61,231 bases of DNA, taken from contig NZ_VXKQ01000032.1 of the NCBI RefSeq assembly GCF_008711465.1, positions 1 through 61,231 on the forward strand, given 5' to 3'. Origin of the DNA: Francisella sp. SYW-9 (GTDB taxonomy: Bacteria > Pseudomonadota > Gammaproteobacteria > Francisellales > Francisellaceae). A model generated the notes under the pieces. The model saw only the letters and a program-made list of their open reading frames with translations. It did not search any database and was not told the DNA's origin. The translations under genes were made by a program, and so were the position numbers. Of the stretch, positions 52,489-61,205 are shown piece by piece (position 1 is the first letter of the stretch; every line of letters begins with the position of its first letter).

Positions 52489-54045
52489 ATGCTAAATATA
52501 TATAGAAGGTTAAAAACAAAATTAAAAAAAAGAAACTCATATAATAACTCATATTCCAGTGAATTAATATCGTCTATTCATAGAGCAGATATTAAAGCTA
52601 CTATACTTTCAATAATATGGGCAGCAGGGCCCGTGACAATTATAGCTATTACATTAGGATATTATTTAAGTCATGGTAGAGGGGTTCCTTTAGTGACTGT
52701 AATGTACTTCTCATTTTATGTTTTTTTTGTTGGTTTAGTTGGTTTTATCAGTAAGATAATTTTTGATTCGATAAAACATCGAGAACAAGAAAAAATGCAA
52801 GATAGGTTCTTAAGTGTAATGGAAGAATCTTATCAAAATCTCTATCTATCAAAGAAAATGAGTTTAGCTAATCTGACTGACCAAGTTAGAGATAATAGAG
52901 TAGCTTATGAAATTCTTGCAAAATCACATCCAACAAGTAAAGAGATATTTTATATTTTTAATCTTCACTTTAGTAAAGAAATGGCAGAGTTTGCAGAGAT
53001 TATTTATTTACATCAAGAAAATGGTTTTCCTATTGATAATCATGATAATAAACGTAAATTAAGAAGATTTTATAAACAAATATCAAGTAGTCAGAATATT
53101 CCAAATGACTTAAAACAGAAGTTTTTAAAAGCACTGATTGGAGAGTATTCAGACTTAAAACAAGGTCTTGAAAGAAAAGCAGGGTTCTTAACAAAAATTT
53201 ATAATAGTGCAGGACAATATAATCTTTTTGATTTAGATGATGCTAGTAATGCAATTACTCTTTTTATAGAGCTGTTATCAGGTAGAAAAATTTATTACTT
53301 TAGAACTATTTCTAAATTTGAAGATGTAAAAAAAGATTACTTATTTACATCAATAGAAAAATTAAGGAGCAAGATAACTCAAAAATATAATCATATTTTG
53401 GGGATATATAAACAATGTTTCCTAGTTATGTCTGAAGTAGCTCCAAACTTAGAGCTTAGAGATATTATAAATATAACTGAAGATGTTGAGGATAATATTT
53501 CTCAGTTAGAAAGCTCAATAGTTCAACTTCATACAAAAAGATTACCAAAAGATATTAAAAGACAAATCCAGCAAAATAGAAATAGGTTTAATCAAAATAT
53601 TCGTATAATTAGAACTTTGCTTAAGAGATTAACTGTCTTATTAAATCAATGGCGATCACTAGATTTTGATAAAGATGAAAGACTAAGTAAAAATGTTGAA
53701 CACGAATTAGCTTATGTATTTCTTGAGGAGAAAATAAGAATGTCGATAGCTTATGAGATGTTTGAATATATGAACCATGAGCATGACTTTTCAACAAAAA
53801 CAGAACAAATAAAAGCATATGCAAGACAGATCATAAAAGTTTTACAGGAGCCTCTATGTTTAGAAGAAGCACCAGTTTTAACAGCCATAGAAATGTCTAA
53901 TAGAGCAAATTTGAGTAGTATAAAATTAACTAACTCAACTGCACAAAAACTTAATACAACATATAATTTATGCAGATCTGTGAAGACAAATATAGTTGAA
54001 ATAAGACGTAGAATAAATAGAGTCTTAGTTGCACAGTATTTGTGA
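52489..54045 (+). CDS. membrane-anchored helical protein of unknown function
   Basis: About 518 residues, starting at ATG 52489 with GAGG just upstream (a GTG at 52480 would overlap it). A short basic N-terminus is followed by two membrane helices (about 40-65 and 72-98). A long, highly charged, mostly helical cytoplasmic part of about 400 residues follows. Coiled-coil-like stretches lie around 330-380 (IVQLHTKRLPKDIKRQIQQ) and near the end. No catalytic motif is recognised. The topology resembles scaffold or receptor-like proteins. Its 3' end overlaps the convergent desulfhydrase gene by 21 bp. Confidence 0.7.
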   Translation: MLNIYRRLKTKLKKRNSYNNSYSSELISSIHRADIKATILSIIWAAGPVTIIAITLGYYLSHGRGVPLVTVMYFSFYVFFVGLVGFISKIIFDSIKHREQEKMQDRFLSVMEESYQNLYLSKKMSLANLTDQVRDNRVAYEILAKSHPTSKEIFYIFNLHFSKEMAEFAEIIYLHQENGFPIDNHDNKRKLRRFYKQISSSQNIPNDLKQKFLKALIGEYSDLKQGLERKAGFLTKIYNSAGQYNLFDLDDASNAITLFIELLSGRKIYYFRTISKFEDVKKDYLFTSIEKLRSKITQKYNHILGIYKQCFLVMSEVAPNLELRDIINITEDVEDNISQLESSIVQLHTKRLPKDIKRQIQQNRNRFNQNIRIIRTLLKRLTVLLNQWRSLDFDKDERLSKNVEHELAYVFLEEKIRMSIAYEMFEYMNHEHDFSTKTEQIKAYARQIIKVLQEPLCLEEAPVLTAIEMSNRANLSSIKLTNSTAQKLNTTYNLCRSVKTNIVEIRRRINRVLVAQYL

Positions 54046-54924
54046 TGATTCCTTTAAGAGTCTTCTATATCTATTTATCATTGTGATATTTCCTGATGTA
54101 CCACCACAATGGATATATATAATTGGTTTAGTTAAGTTATTATAATTTTCTAAAAGAGCTCTCCAAGTTACAGGATCGTAGAGTAGATCAAACTTTATAG
54201 AGGTTTGCTGTAAAAGTTTTTTATAAATATTATAGTTTTCTATATCTAGTTGGCCGAAGTTCGTTTGGAATTGAGGTTCTAAAATTTGAGGGTGTTTTAG
54301 ATATTTATCAATATAGTTAAATTGTTGTTTTAAATATTGTGAGTCTCCTACACAAGGTACTGTAAAAACTTTTTGATTTAAATATTTCTCTAAATATAAA
54401 GCTGTTGTGCCAGTCCCTGAAGCAACTACTACACTATAATCTTCGATTTTGTTTTCATTACAGAAGTTTTTGATTTCTAATGCGCAATTAGCAATACCTT
54501 CTTCAGCATAAGGGTTCCTACCTCCCTGGTCAAAAAAATATAAATCTTTGGTATTTTCGTATTTAATTTTTATATTTTCTAATTTTAATGATCCGCTAGT
54601 TTCAAAAAGTTGCATACCATTTTCTAAAGCGAGTTTTAAATTACCATTTTTATTTTGTCTAAGAAATTTTGGTAGAGGCTTTATCCAATAGTGAAAATTC
54701 CAATTTTTAATTTTAGCAAGTTGAGATAATGCCAACATAAAATTAGATTGGTTACCACCAAAAGAAACAATGGTTCTAATCTGTGTGTAGTTATTAGGGT
54801 TATTTAAGATATAAGCAAGTTTTCTAGCTTTATTACCTGAAAAGATAGGGTGATTAAGCTCATCTCTCATTATTATGAAATCTTTATTTTCAAAAGAGAT
54901 CTTTTGAAATAGAGATGATGACAT
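54025..54924 (-). CDS. PLP-dependent ACC deaminase / D-cysteine desulfhydrase family protein
   Basis: A 299-residue fold-type II PLP enzyme. The PLP lysine lies in HPIFSGNKARKL (about residue 33), followed by SFGGNQSNFM, the phosphate loop region VASGTGTTALY (about 168) and a final GGTSGN. Such enzymes open 1-aminocyclopropane-1-carboxylate or split D-cysteine; in bacteria the latter is common. It starts 8 bases after the stop of a rubredoxin gene on the same strand. Confidence 0.82.
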   Translation of the reverse strand: MSSSLFQKISFENKDFIIMRDELNHPIFSGNKARKLAYILNNPNNYTQIRTIVSFGGNQSNFMLALSQLAKIKNWNFHYWIKPLPKFLRQNKNGNLKLALENGMQLFETSGSLKLENIKIKYENTKDLYFFDQGGRNPYAEEGIANCALEIKNFCNENKIEDYSVVVASGTGTTALYLEKYLNQKVFTVPCVGDSQYLKQQFNYIDKYLKHPQILEPQFQTNFGQLDIENYNIYKKLLQQTSIKFDLLYDPVTWRALLENYNNLTKPIIYIHCGGTSGNITMINRYRRLLKESSQILCN

Positions 54925-54932
54925 TTTGATTA

Positions 54933-55103
54933 TTATTCTTCTAAAAGTTCAAATTCATCTTTGCCAACACCACAGTCAGGACATTCCCAATCTTCAGGAA
55001 CATCTTCCCATTTTGTACCTGGTTCAATACCATCTTCTGGCCAGCCTTCAGCTTCATCATAAATCAATCCACAAACGATACAAATATATTTTCTATATTC
55101 CAT
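54933..55103 (-). CDS. rubredoxin
   Basis: A 56-residue protein on the minus strand, start ATG at 55103 and stop TAA at 54933-54935. It has two iron-binding cysteine pairs, CIVCG (residues 8-12) and CPDCG (41-45), the acidic [15 protein letters not shown] loop and the W-x-C-P-x-C-G-x-x-K-D-x-F end of rubredoxins. It carries one-electron iron-sulphur-free redox chemistry, usually with a reductase or oxygenase partner; none is seen here. It is probably co-transcribed with the PLP enzyme. The gene is easy to miss because of its size. Confidence 0.95.
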   Translation of the reverse strand: MEYRKYICIVCGLIYDEAEGWPEDGIEPGTKWEDVPEDWECPDCGVGKDEFELLEE

Positions 55104-55193
55104 AATTTTATAAAGAGTTAAGTATAAAAGTTGAGCTATTTTATCATTATAAAAGTGGGATATCTAGACTCGCTACACAGAGTTTTCGAAATA

Positions 55194-55802
55194 CTATATT
55201 TTTGAGTCATCGACACCAATTTTTCTTGATTTATTTGAGAAATATACAATATTTTGATCAATAAATTGGTCAGCTATTTCTCTAGGAATATCTTTATCTA
55301 AGTGTCTTCTTATTAGGCGGTAAAAGGCATCTTGATTTGTTTCATTAAAGTGTTTTTTAAAGGATCTATTAACTACACTATCATAGCAAGCTAAAAATTT
55401 CTTAATACGCACTTTAGGGTCTGTATTGCTTGTACCAGTATCGCACTGTGTTGGAGCTGTTGTGGCTATATTGAATCCTTTACGAGTATAATAAGAAGCA
55501 ATGCCTTTAAATATCCGATCATTACTATATATTGTAATACTAAGATAAGTACGAAAATCTCGATATCTTTCTACATATTCTCCAACTTTAGCGCAAATAT
55601 AACCATCCATATTATCCTTGTTGCCCTCACCATAAATTATTGGCACAAGTTCAAAGTTTTTATAGATTTCAGTCTTTTTGAAGTTTGACTCTAATTCTTG
55701 ACTATTGGTAAAGATTATAACTCTATCAAAGTTATTTTCAGATATATGTGAAAAGTTATTATAGTTTTCTGAATCAACTATTGCTAATTTAAGATATTCC
55801 AT
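55194..55802 (-). CDS. PIN/NYN-domain-like protein of unknown function
   Basis: A 202-residue protein. It begins KLAIVDSENYNN, matching the D-x-E-N strand of NYN/PIN-like nucleases. Residues about 64-72 (NMDGYICAKVG) could provide the second acid, and YSNDRIFKGIASYYTRKGFNI (about 91-111) parallels the S-x-D-x-x-F..L...G pattern of this fold. These acids would bind the metal of an RNase. Residues about 128-185 form a basic, helical C-terminal part. The assignment rests on motif order alone; an alternative is an unrelated Rossmann-like protein. Confidence 0.6.
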   Translation of the reverse strand: MEYLKLAIVDSENYNNFSHISENNFDRVIIFTNSQELESNFKKTEIYKNFELVPIIYGEGNKDNMDGYICAKVGEYVERYRDFRTYLSITIYSNDRIFKGIASYYTRKGFNIATTAPTQCDTGTSNTDPKVRIKKFLACYDSVVNRSFKKHFNETNQDAFYRLIRRHLDKDIPREIADQFIDQNIVYFSNKSRKIGVDDSKI

Positions 55803-55906
55803 GATTTTACCATTTATGTATCTTTATATTTAATTTTACCTTAAAAGCTATGTAAATTGTGATATTTTGTTAAAATGATACTAAAATAGTAAAGTACTTT
55901 ATTAGT

Positions 55907-57298
55907 ATGCTAAACTTTAAATATACATACTCTCAGCTATCTGAGGAGTTTTTTTCAGAACAATCTATATATAGGTACCCAGATGCAAAGTTATTACTCT
56001 TAAATGAAGACTTCGTAAATGATTTAGGATTAGATTTTTCTAAATATTCTCAAGAGAAATTATTAAGTTTATTATTAGGCTATAGCAGTGAGAAACCTAT
56101 CGCTCAAGCTTATGCTGGTCATCAGTTTGGTAATTTTACAATGCTTGGTGATGGTAGAGCTACATTAATAGGAGAATACCAAAAACCAAAAGGAGAGCTA
56201 TTAGATTTTCACCTTAAAGGAGCAGGCTTGACTAAATTCTCAAGAGGAGGTGATGGTAAGGCTGCCTTGGGACCTATGCTTAGAGAATATATAGTTAGTG
56301 AAGCGATGTATAACCTAGGTATACCAACTAGTCGTATTTTAGCTTTGATAACTACAGGTGAAAATATCCAAAGGAATAATCTTGAGCAGGGTGCGATTGC
56401 TGTAAGAGTTGCAAGTAGTCATATAAGAGTTGGAACTTTTCAATACGCTGCAATTTTAGGAGAAACATATTCGCAAGAGTTACTTGATTATACTATTAAT
56501 AGACACAAGATTCCTTATAATGGTAATGAGGCTTTGAGTTTGCTTGACTATGTTATAGATAAACAAACTAGCTTGATAACGGAGTGGGAAAGAGTAGGTT
56601 TTATTCATGGCGTTATGAATACAGATAATATGACTATTTCAGGTGAGACTATTGATTATGGACCATGTGCTTTTATGGATATTTATGATCCTGAAACTGT
56701 GTTTAGCTCTATTGATAGAAATGGTCGCTATGCATTTGCAAATCAGGCATCTATAGCTGGGTGGAATATTGCGAGACTTGCAGAGAGTTTATTGAAATTG
56801 ATTAGCTCAAATCAGGAAGAAGCTATTGAGTTAGCTCAACAAAAATTACAAGGCTACTCAGAAATTTATAAAACTAAATGGAAGAAAATGTTTCTTAATA
56901 AATTAGGTTTGGATAATCAGTCTGATAGTTATGATGAAACTATTTCAAATTTACTTGTAGAGATGTTTAAAAATAAGCTTGATTATACAAATACATTTTA
57001 TGATTTAGCATATGGGAACTTTGAGAATTTAAAAGCAAAAGGGTTGGAATACTGGCTAGAGTCATTAAAAACTCTAGATTTGGATTATTCAATTATGCAA
57101 AAAACTAATCCTGTTATTATTCCAAGGAATCACCAAGTAGAAAAAGCCATAAAATCAGCTGAAGAAGGAAATTTGGGCAATATCTATAGCTTATTAGAAG
57201 TTACAAAAAATCCTTATAAGTTTAGTGAGATAAAAAGTAAATATATGGTTGAGCCAATAGGTAAAGAAAAAGTACAGTTTACTTTTTGTGGAACTTAG
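55907..57298 (+). CDS. selO: SelO-family protein adenylyltransferase
   Basis: A 463-residue pseudokinase-fold AMPylase of the YdiU/SelO family. Diagnostic segments are AQAYAGHQFGNFTMLGDGRA, DFHLKGAGLTKFSRGGDGKAALGPMLREYI, and GFIHGVMNTDNMTISGETIDYGPC with the catalytic-loop HGVMNTDN. The family's C-terminal redox cysteine is in FCGT at the very end. SelO transfers AMP from ATP to redox proteins under oxidative stress. Slightly shorter than E. coli YdiU but apparently complete. Confidence 0.93.
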   Translation: MLNFKYTYSQLSEEFFSEQSIYRYPDAKLLLLNEDFVNDLGLDFSKYSQEKLLSLLLGYSSEKPIAQAYAGHQFGNFTMLGDGRATLIGEYQKPKGELLDFHLKGAGLTKFSRGGDGKAALGPMLREYIVSEAMYNLGIPTSRILALITTGENIQRNNLEQGAIAVRVASSHIRVGTFQYAAILGETYSQELLDYTINRHKIPYNGNEALSLLDYVIDKQTSLITEWERVGFIHGVMNTDNMTISGETIDYGPCAFMDIYDPETVFSSIDRNGRYAFANQASIAGWNIARLAESLLKLISSNQEEAIELAQQKLQGYSEIYKTKWKKMFLNKLGLDNQSDSYDETISNLLVEMFKNKLDYTNTFYDLAYGNFENLKAKGLEYWLESLKTLDLDYSIMQKTNPVIIPRNHQVEKAIKSAEEGNLGNIYSLLEVTKNPYKFSEIKSKYMVEPIGKEKVQFTFCGT

Positions 57299-58579
57299 TT
57301 AAATTTTAGTAGCTTTCGTAGTTCTATCAACAATAATTGCAGTAGTCATTGTTCCGTGAATATTTAGAGGTGTTCTAAAACTATCTATAATTGCATCTAC
57401 ACCTATTATTAAGGCAATCATCTGCCAAGGTAAGCCAAAGTAAGAGAAGACTACACCCGCGGCAACAAATGCTGTACCAGGAATCCCTGAAACTCCTAAT
57501 GAAGCAAGCATACAAATGACAGAAATTAGCAGAACTGTTGAGAAAGTTATATCCATGCCTGTAGCATTCATTGCCATAATTGCCAATACTGCAGGGAATA
57601 CGCCAGCACAACCATTCATACCTAAAGTAGTTCCCATCGTAGGAGCAAATGTTGCGATACTACTAGAAGTACCATATTTGTTTAGTCCCTCGATAGATAA
57701 TGGTAGTGTTCCCATGCTTGATCTAGAAGTTGCTGCAACAACCATAGCTTTCCAGATACTTCTGTAAAATCTAACTATATTTGTTCTAAATACAACTAGT
57801 AGAATAATGTGCATTACTAAAACTATTGCTAATGCTATATAGCAAGTTAAGATAAAGTATAGAACTGTAGAAATACTATTTTTATCAAGCTCAACACTCA
57901 TCTGAATCATTAAGCCTAATACACCATAAGGTGTGATAGCTATAATCATTCTTGCTAATTTTTTGATTACAAAAAATGCAGAATCTATCAGATTAATAAA
58001 AGGAGCTGCTAGTTTACTATCTTCACGGTGGGCGATTAACATTGAAAACCCAAGTAATATAGCAAATATAACAACAGCCATAACGTTATTATTATTCATT
58101 TGCTTAAAGATATTATCTGGTAAGAATCCTAAAATAGTTTGGGATATCGTCGATGTTTGCATATCTTTGTCGACATTACCTGTAATAGAAGAAATATCTA
58201 TGCCCTGACCTAAATGCATTGTAATTGCTACTATAGCACCAATTGCTGCGCTTATTCCTGTTAGGATTAGTAATATAGCAATTGTTTTGTAGGCGAATTT
58301 TATAACATAAGAGCCTTCATAATTTTTAAGGTTTACGATTGAATGTACTATAGATGTTAGAACTATAGGGATAATCAACATCTTAAGTAAAGAAATATAT
58401 CCATCACCTAGGATATCACTAAGTTGTATAAATGTCTTACTATGTTGGTTAACAACATTGTAAAGTATTCCGATAACAATACCTGCAACAAGGGCTAGTA
58501 TTGTTCGAAAGTTAAAGCTGTAATTCTTTACTTGTAGAAATATTAAAACAAGTAAAGAAAGTATAAGTATAAAAGCCAT
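57299..58579 (-). CDS. dicarboxylate/amino acid:cation symporter, cystine (TcyP)-like
   Basis: A 426-residue DAACS-family carrier with about nine helices. SSMGTLPLSIEGL (the serine-rich re-entrant loop), TFAPTMGTTLGMNGCAGVFPA and the late GIPGTAFVAAGVV with DAIIDSFRTPLNIHG are characteristic. The NPGT-like and second-loop sequences match the L-cystine uptake protein TcyP more than the aspartate/glutamate carriers. It may take up cystine released by Ggt. It is convergent with selO, whose stop it meets, and divergent from the SIS gene. Confidence 0.8.
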   Translation of the reverse strand: MAFILILSLLVLIFLQVKNYSFNFRTILALVAGIVIGILYNVVNQHSKTFIQLSDILGDGYISLLKMLIIPIVLTSIVHSIVNLKNYEGSYVIKFAYKTIAILLILTGISAAIGAIVAITMHLGQGIDISSITGNVDKDMQTSTISQTILGFLPDNIFKQMNNNNVMAVVIFAILLGFSMLIAHREDSKLAAPFINLIDSAFFVIKKLARMIIAITPYGVLGLMIQMSVELDKNSISTVLYFILTCYIALAIVLVMHIILLVVFRTNIVRFYRSIWKAMVVAATSRSSMGTLPLSIEGLNKYGTSSSIATFAPTMGTTLGMNGCAGVFPAVLAIMAMNATGMDITFSTVLLISVICMLASLGVSGIPGTAFVAAGVVFSYFGLPWQMIALIIGVDAIIDSFRTPLNIHGTMTTAIIVDRTTKATKI

Positions 58580-58745
58580 ATTAACCTCTAAACTGGGAGT
58601 GGTAAACTCATGATTTTATCATACTTTACTAATTTAGTATACTATGAATATGACACCTTATCTTATAGTTGCTTAAAATTAAAATGTATTTTTTAAAAAA
58701 TGAATATTATAATGAAAATATTAAAATTTTTAGATGTAGAGTAAT

Positions 58746-59777
58746 ATGTCACAAACACTTATGTATCAAGAAGCTAGTAGTAGTTTTGAAAAGGTAGCAA
58801 ATCAGCTTAAATTAAATAAGACTATAGTTGAAGATATAGCTAAGAAGTTAAAAGAAAAGGGGATTAAAAGAGTAATTACTGTAGCTAGAGGTAGCTCAGA
58901 TTGTGTTGCTAATTTTGCAAAATATTTATTTGAAACCCAATTAGGTTTTAGTGTCTCTTCTTTACCACCATCAGTCACAACAATCTATGGCAAAAATATA
59001 GGTGATGAGAAGACATTAGCTATAGGCATTTCTCAATCAGGTGGTTCTCCAGATCTAAGGTTAGCTTTAGAAGGATGTAAGAAGGCAGGATGTACAACTT
59101 TAGCTATTGTAAATAAGGAAGAGTCTCCACTAGCAGAAAGTGTGGATTTAGTTTTACCAGTTAGAGCAGATGCTGAGAACGCTGTAGCAGCAACTAAAAG
59201 TGTTATAACATCATTAGTAGCTTTAGTAAGTATTGTTGCAGAATATAATCAAGATTCATCCTTACTAACAAGTCTACAAAAGTTACCTGAAGCTCTAGAG
59301 GAGAGCTTAAAATCAGATTGGTCTAATGCTGTGCAGGAATTAAAAGTTAGTAAAAATATGTTTGTTATTGGTCGAGGCTTTGGCTTCCCTATCGCTCAAG
59401 AAATGGCTTTAAAGCTTAAAGAAACATGTGGTATACATGCCGAAGCATTTAGCTCGGCAGAGGTTTTACATGGGCCTTTTGCTCTAATGACCCGTACATT
59501 TACTACATTTACTATTTTACAAAGCGATGAAAGTGCCAAGGGTACTCATGAGATTGTGAAAAAAATGACGGATTTGGATGTCAAAACAATTTGTGCTACT
59601 ACAGATCCACAATCAGCAGCAAAACTACATTTGCATGTAAATGTGGAAATTCATCCAATCCTTCAGACTATTGTTTTATTACAAGAGTTTTATCTTATGG
59701 TTAATGAATTAGCGGTGTCTTTAGGTCTTAATCCTGATAACCCTGTAAATCTGAAAAAAGTTACTGAAACTGTTTAA
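58746..59777 (+). CDS. double-SIS-domain sugar-phosphate protein (GlmS-like / NagB-II type)
   Basis: A 343-residue protein with two SIS domains and no glutaminase part. TVARGSSDCVANFAKYLFE (domain 1), GISQSGGSPDL with the sugar-phosphate loop, and VIGRGFGFPIAQEMALKLKETCGIHAEAFSSAEVLHGP (domain 2) are GlmS isomerase-like. Free-standing proteins of this type include glucosamine-6-phosphate deaminases (NagB-II) and AgaS. The next gene is a sugar porter 32 bases on, so it probably handles an amino sugar phosphate. The exact reaction is not fixed by the sequence. Confidence 0.85.
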   Translation: MSQTLMYQEASSSFEKVANQLKLNKTIVEDIAKKLKEKGIKRVITVARGSSDCVANFAKYLFETQLGFSVSSLPPSVTTIYGKNIGDEKTLAIGISQSGGSPDLRLALEGCKKAGCTTLAIVNKEESPLAESVDLVLPVRADAENAVAATKSVITSLVALVSIVAEYNQDSSLLTSLQKLPEALEESLKSDWSNAVQELKVSKNMFVIGRGFGFPIAQEMALKLKETCGIHAEAFSSAEVLHGPFALMTRTFTTFTILQSDESAKGTHEIVKKMTDLDVKTICATTDPQSAAKLHLHVNVEIHPILQTIVLLQEFYLMVNELAVSLGLNPDNPVNLKKVTETV

Positions 59778-59809
59778 TTCTTATAAATCAATTTTAAGGC
59801 AAGTTTAGT

Positions 59810-61156
59810 ATGAGTGGATCTATAAAATTAAAGCTTAAAATAGTTACTATAATATTCTTCTCTGCAATGGGTGGAATGCTCTATGGCTATGATATAGGAG
59901 TAATAAATAGCGCTTTTCTATTTATAAAAGATGATATACCAATGAATTCATTTGAGACATCCTTACTGGGAGGATCTGTTTTGTTTGGTGGTGCATTTGC
60001 TATATTAGTTGCAGGTATAGTAGCTGATGTTATTGGTAGGCGAAATACACTTAAGTTGTCAGGACTTGTCTTTATAATTTCTGTATGGATGATTTATGAA
60101 TCTAGTAGTTATGAGTTTCTATTAACTTCTCGATTAGTCCAAGGTATTTCTGTAGGCTTTATTACAGTTACTGTACCACTATATCTTACTGAAACAGTTC
60201 CTAGTAATATTAGGGGTGTGGCTGTTACATGTTTTCAACTTTTTTTGACAGCAGGAATCTTAATTTCAAATTATGTTGGATTACTATTTGAAAGTACTCG
60301 CGACTGGAAAGCGATGTTTTTAACATCACTTATTCCTGCATTAATATTCTTTTTGGGATGTTTCTTTATTCTGAAGTCGCCTAGATGGCTGATACTTAAA
60401 AATAAAGATTCAGAAGCAAAAACTGTTTTACAGAACTTCTTTAGTAAAAGTGAAGTGGAGTCTCAAGTTAAACAGGTTAAAGAAACATTAAAAGATAGTG
60501 GACAAAGTTTATATCATATCTTTACAAATAAGCATTATGTTTTACCAACTATAATAGTTATTTCTGTGGCGATTTTAAATCAGTTAACAGGTATCAACAG
60601 TATATTACAGTACTCATCTAGCTTACTAAAAGAAGCAGGTCTTGGAGGTAATTATGTATCAATAGTCGGAGGGATAACTATTACAGCTATTAACTTCTTG
60701 ACAACTTTATTAGCTGTTTTTATAGCTGAAAAAATAGAAAGGAAATTTATTGTTACATTTGGGACATTTATGGTAGCTATTACCCTAATATTAACAGGTA
60801 TAGCATTAGTAATTTTACCTCCATCAAGTATCAAAGGTTGGGTTCTACTTATTGGGCTAATATGTTTTGTATTTTTCTTTGCGATAGGTTCTGGATCATA
60901 TGTGTGGGTAATATTATCAGAACTTCTTCCTAATAATATTAGAAGTAAAGCTCTTGGTCTTGCTCTATTTTTAAATAGCATGGCTTCTGCAGTATTAGCA
61001 TCAGTGTTTCTTCCTATAACAGCTAGTTTAGGTGACAGTAGTATGTTTTTTATTTGTGGAGCATTTACATTGCTGTTTGGATTTATAGTATTGAAATTTG
61101 TACCAAAAACTACAGGACGTTCATTAGAAGATATCGAAAAAGAATTTATGAAATAA
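59810..61156 (+). CDS. MFS sugar porter
   Basis: A 448-residue sugar porter with 12 helices. YGYDIGVINSAFLFIKDD in helix 1, GRRNTLKLSG after helix 2, RLVQGISVGFITVTVPLYLTE at helix 4 and the central KSPRWLI are typical. The second-half GRSLEDIEKEFM is the PETKG-type tail, and NQLTGINSILQYSS marks the sugar-binding helix 7. Relatives include GalP and XylE. An amino-sugar or hexose cargo is suggested by the neighbouring SIS gene. An IS inserted 8 bases after its stop. Confidence 0.88.
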   Translation: MSGSIKLKLKIVTIIFFSAMGGMLYGYDIGVINSAFLFIKDDIPMNSFETSLLGGSVLFGGAFAILVAGIVADVIGRRNTLKLSGLVFIISVWMIYESSSYEFLLTSRLVQGISVGFITVTVPLYLTETVPSNIRGVAVTCFQLFLTAGILISNYVGLLFESTRDWKAMFLTSLIPALIFFLGCFFILKSPRWLILKNKDSEAKTVLQNFFSKSEVESQVKQVKETLKDSGQSLYHIFTNKHYVLPTIIVISVAILNQLTGINSILQYSSSLLKEAGLGGNYVSIVGGITITAINFLTTLLAVFIAEKIERKFIVTFGTFMVAITLILTGIALVILPPSSIKGWVLLIGLICFVFFFAIGSGSYVWVILSELLPNNIRSKALGLALFLNSMASAVLASVFLPITASLGDSSMFFICGAFTLLFGFIVLKFVPKTTGRSLEDIEKEFMK

Positions 61157-61164
61157 TTATTTAA

Positions 61165-61183
61165 GGGGCTGTCCTAGATAACT
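61165..61183 (+). repeat. terminal inverted repeat of an IS1016-like element (right edge)
   Basis: GGGGCTGTCCTAGATAACT starts an element reading rightward, and its exact reverse complement makes up bases 1-19. The GGGGCTGTC start is typical of IS1595-family elements, for which an 8-bp target duplication is known. The 8 bases before it are TTATTTAA. Confidence 0.85.
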
Positions 61184-61205
61184 AAGTTATGTTAGGATGG
61201 TTTTG

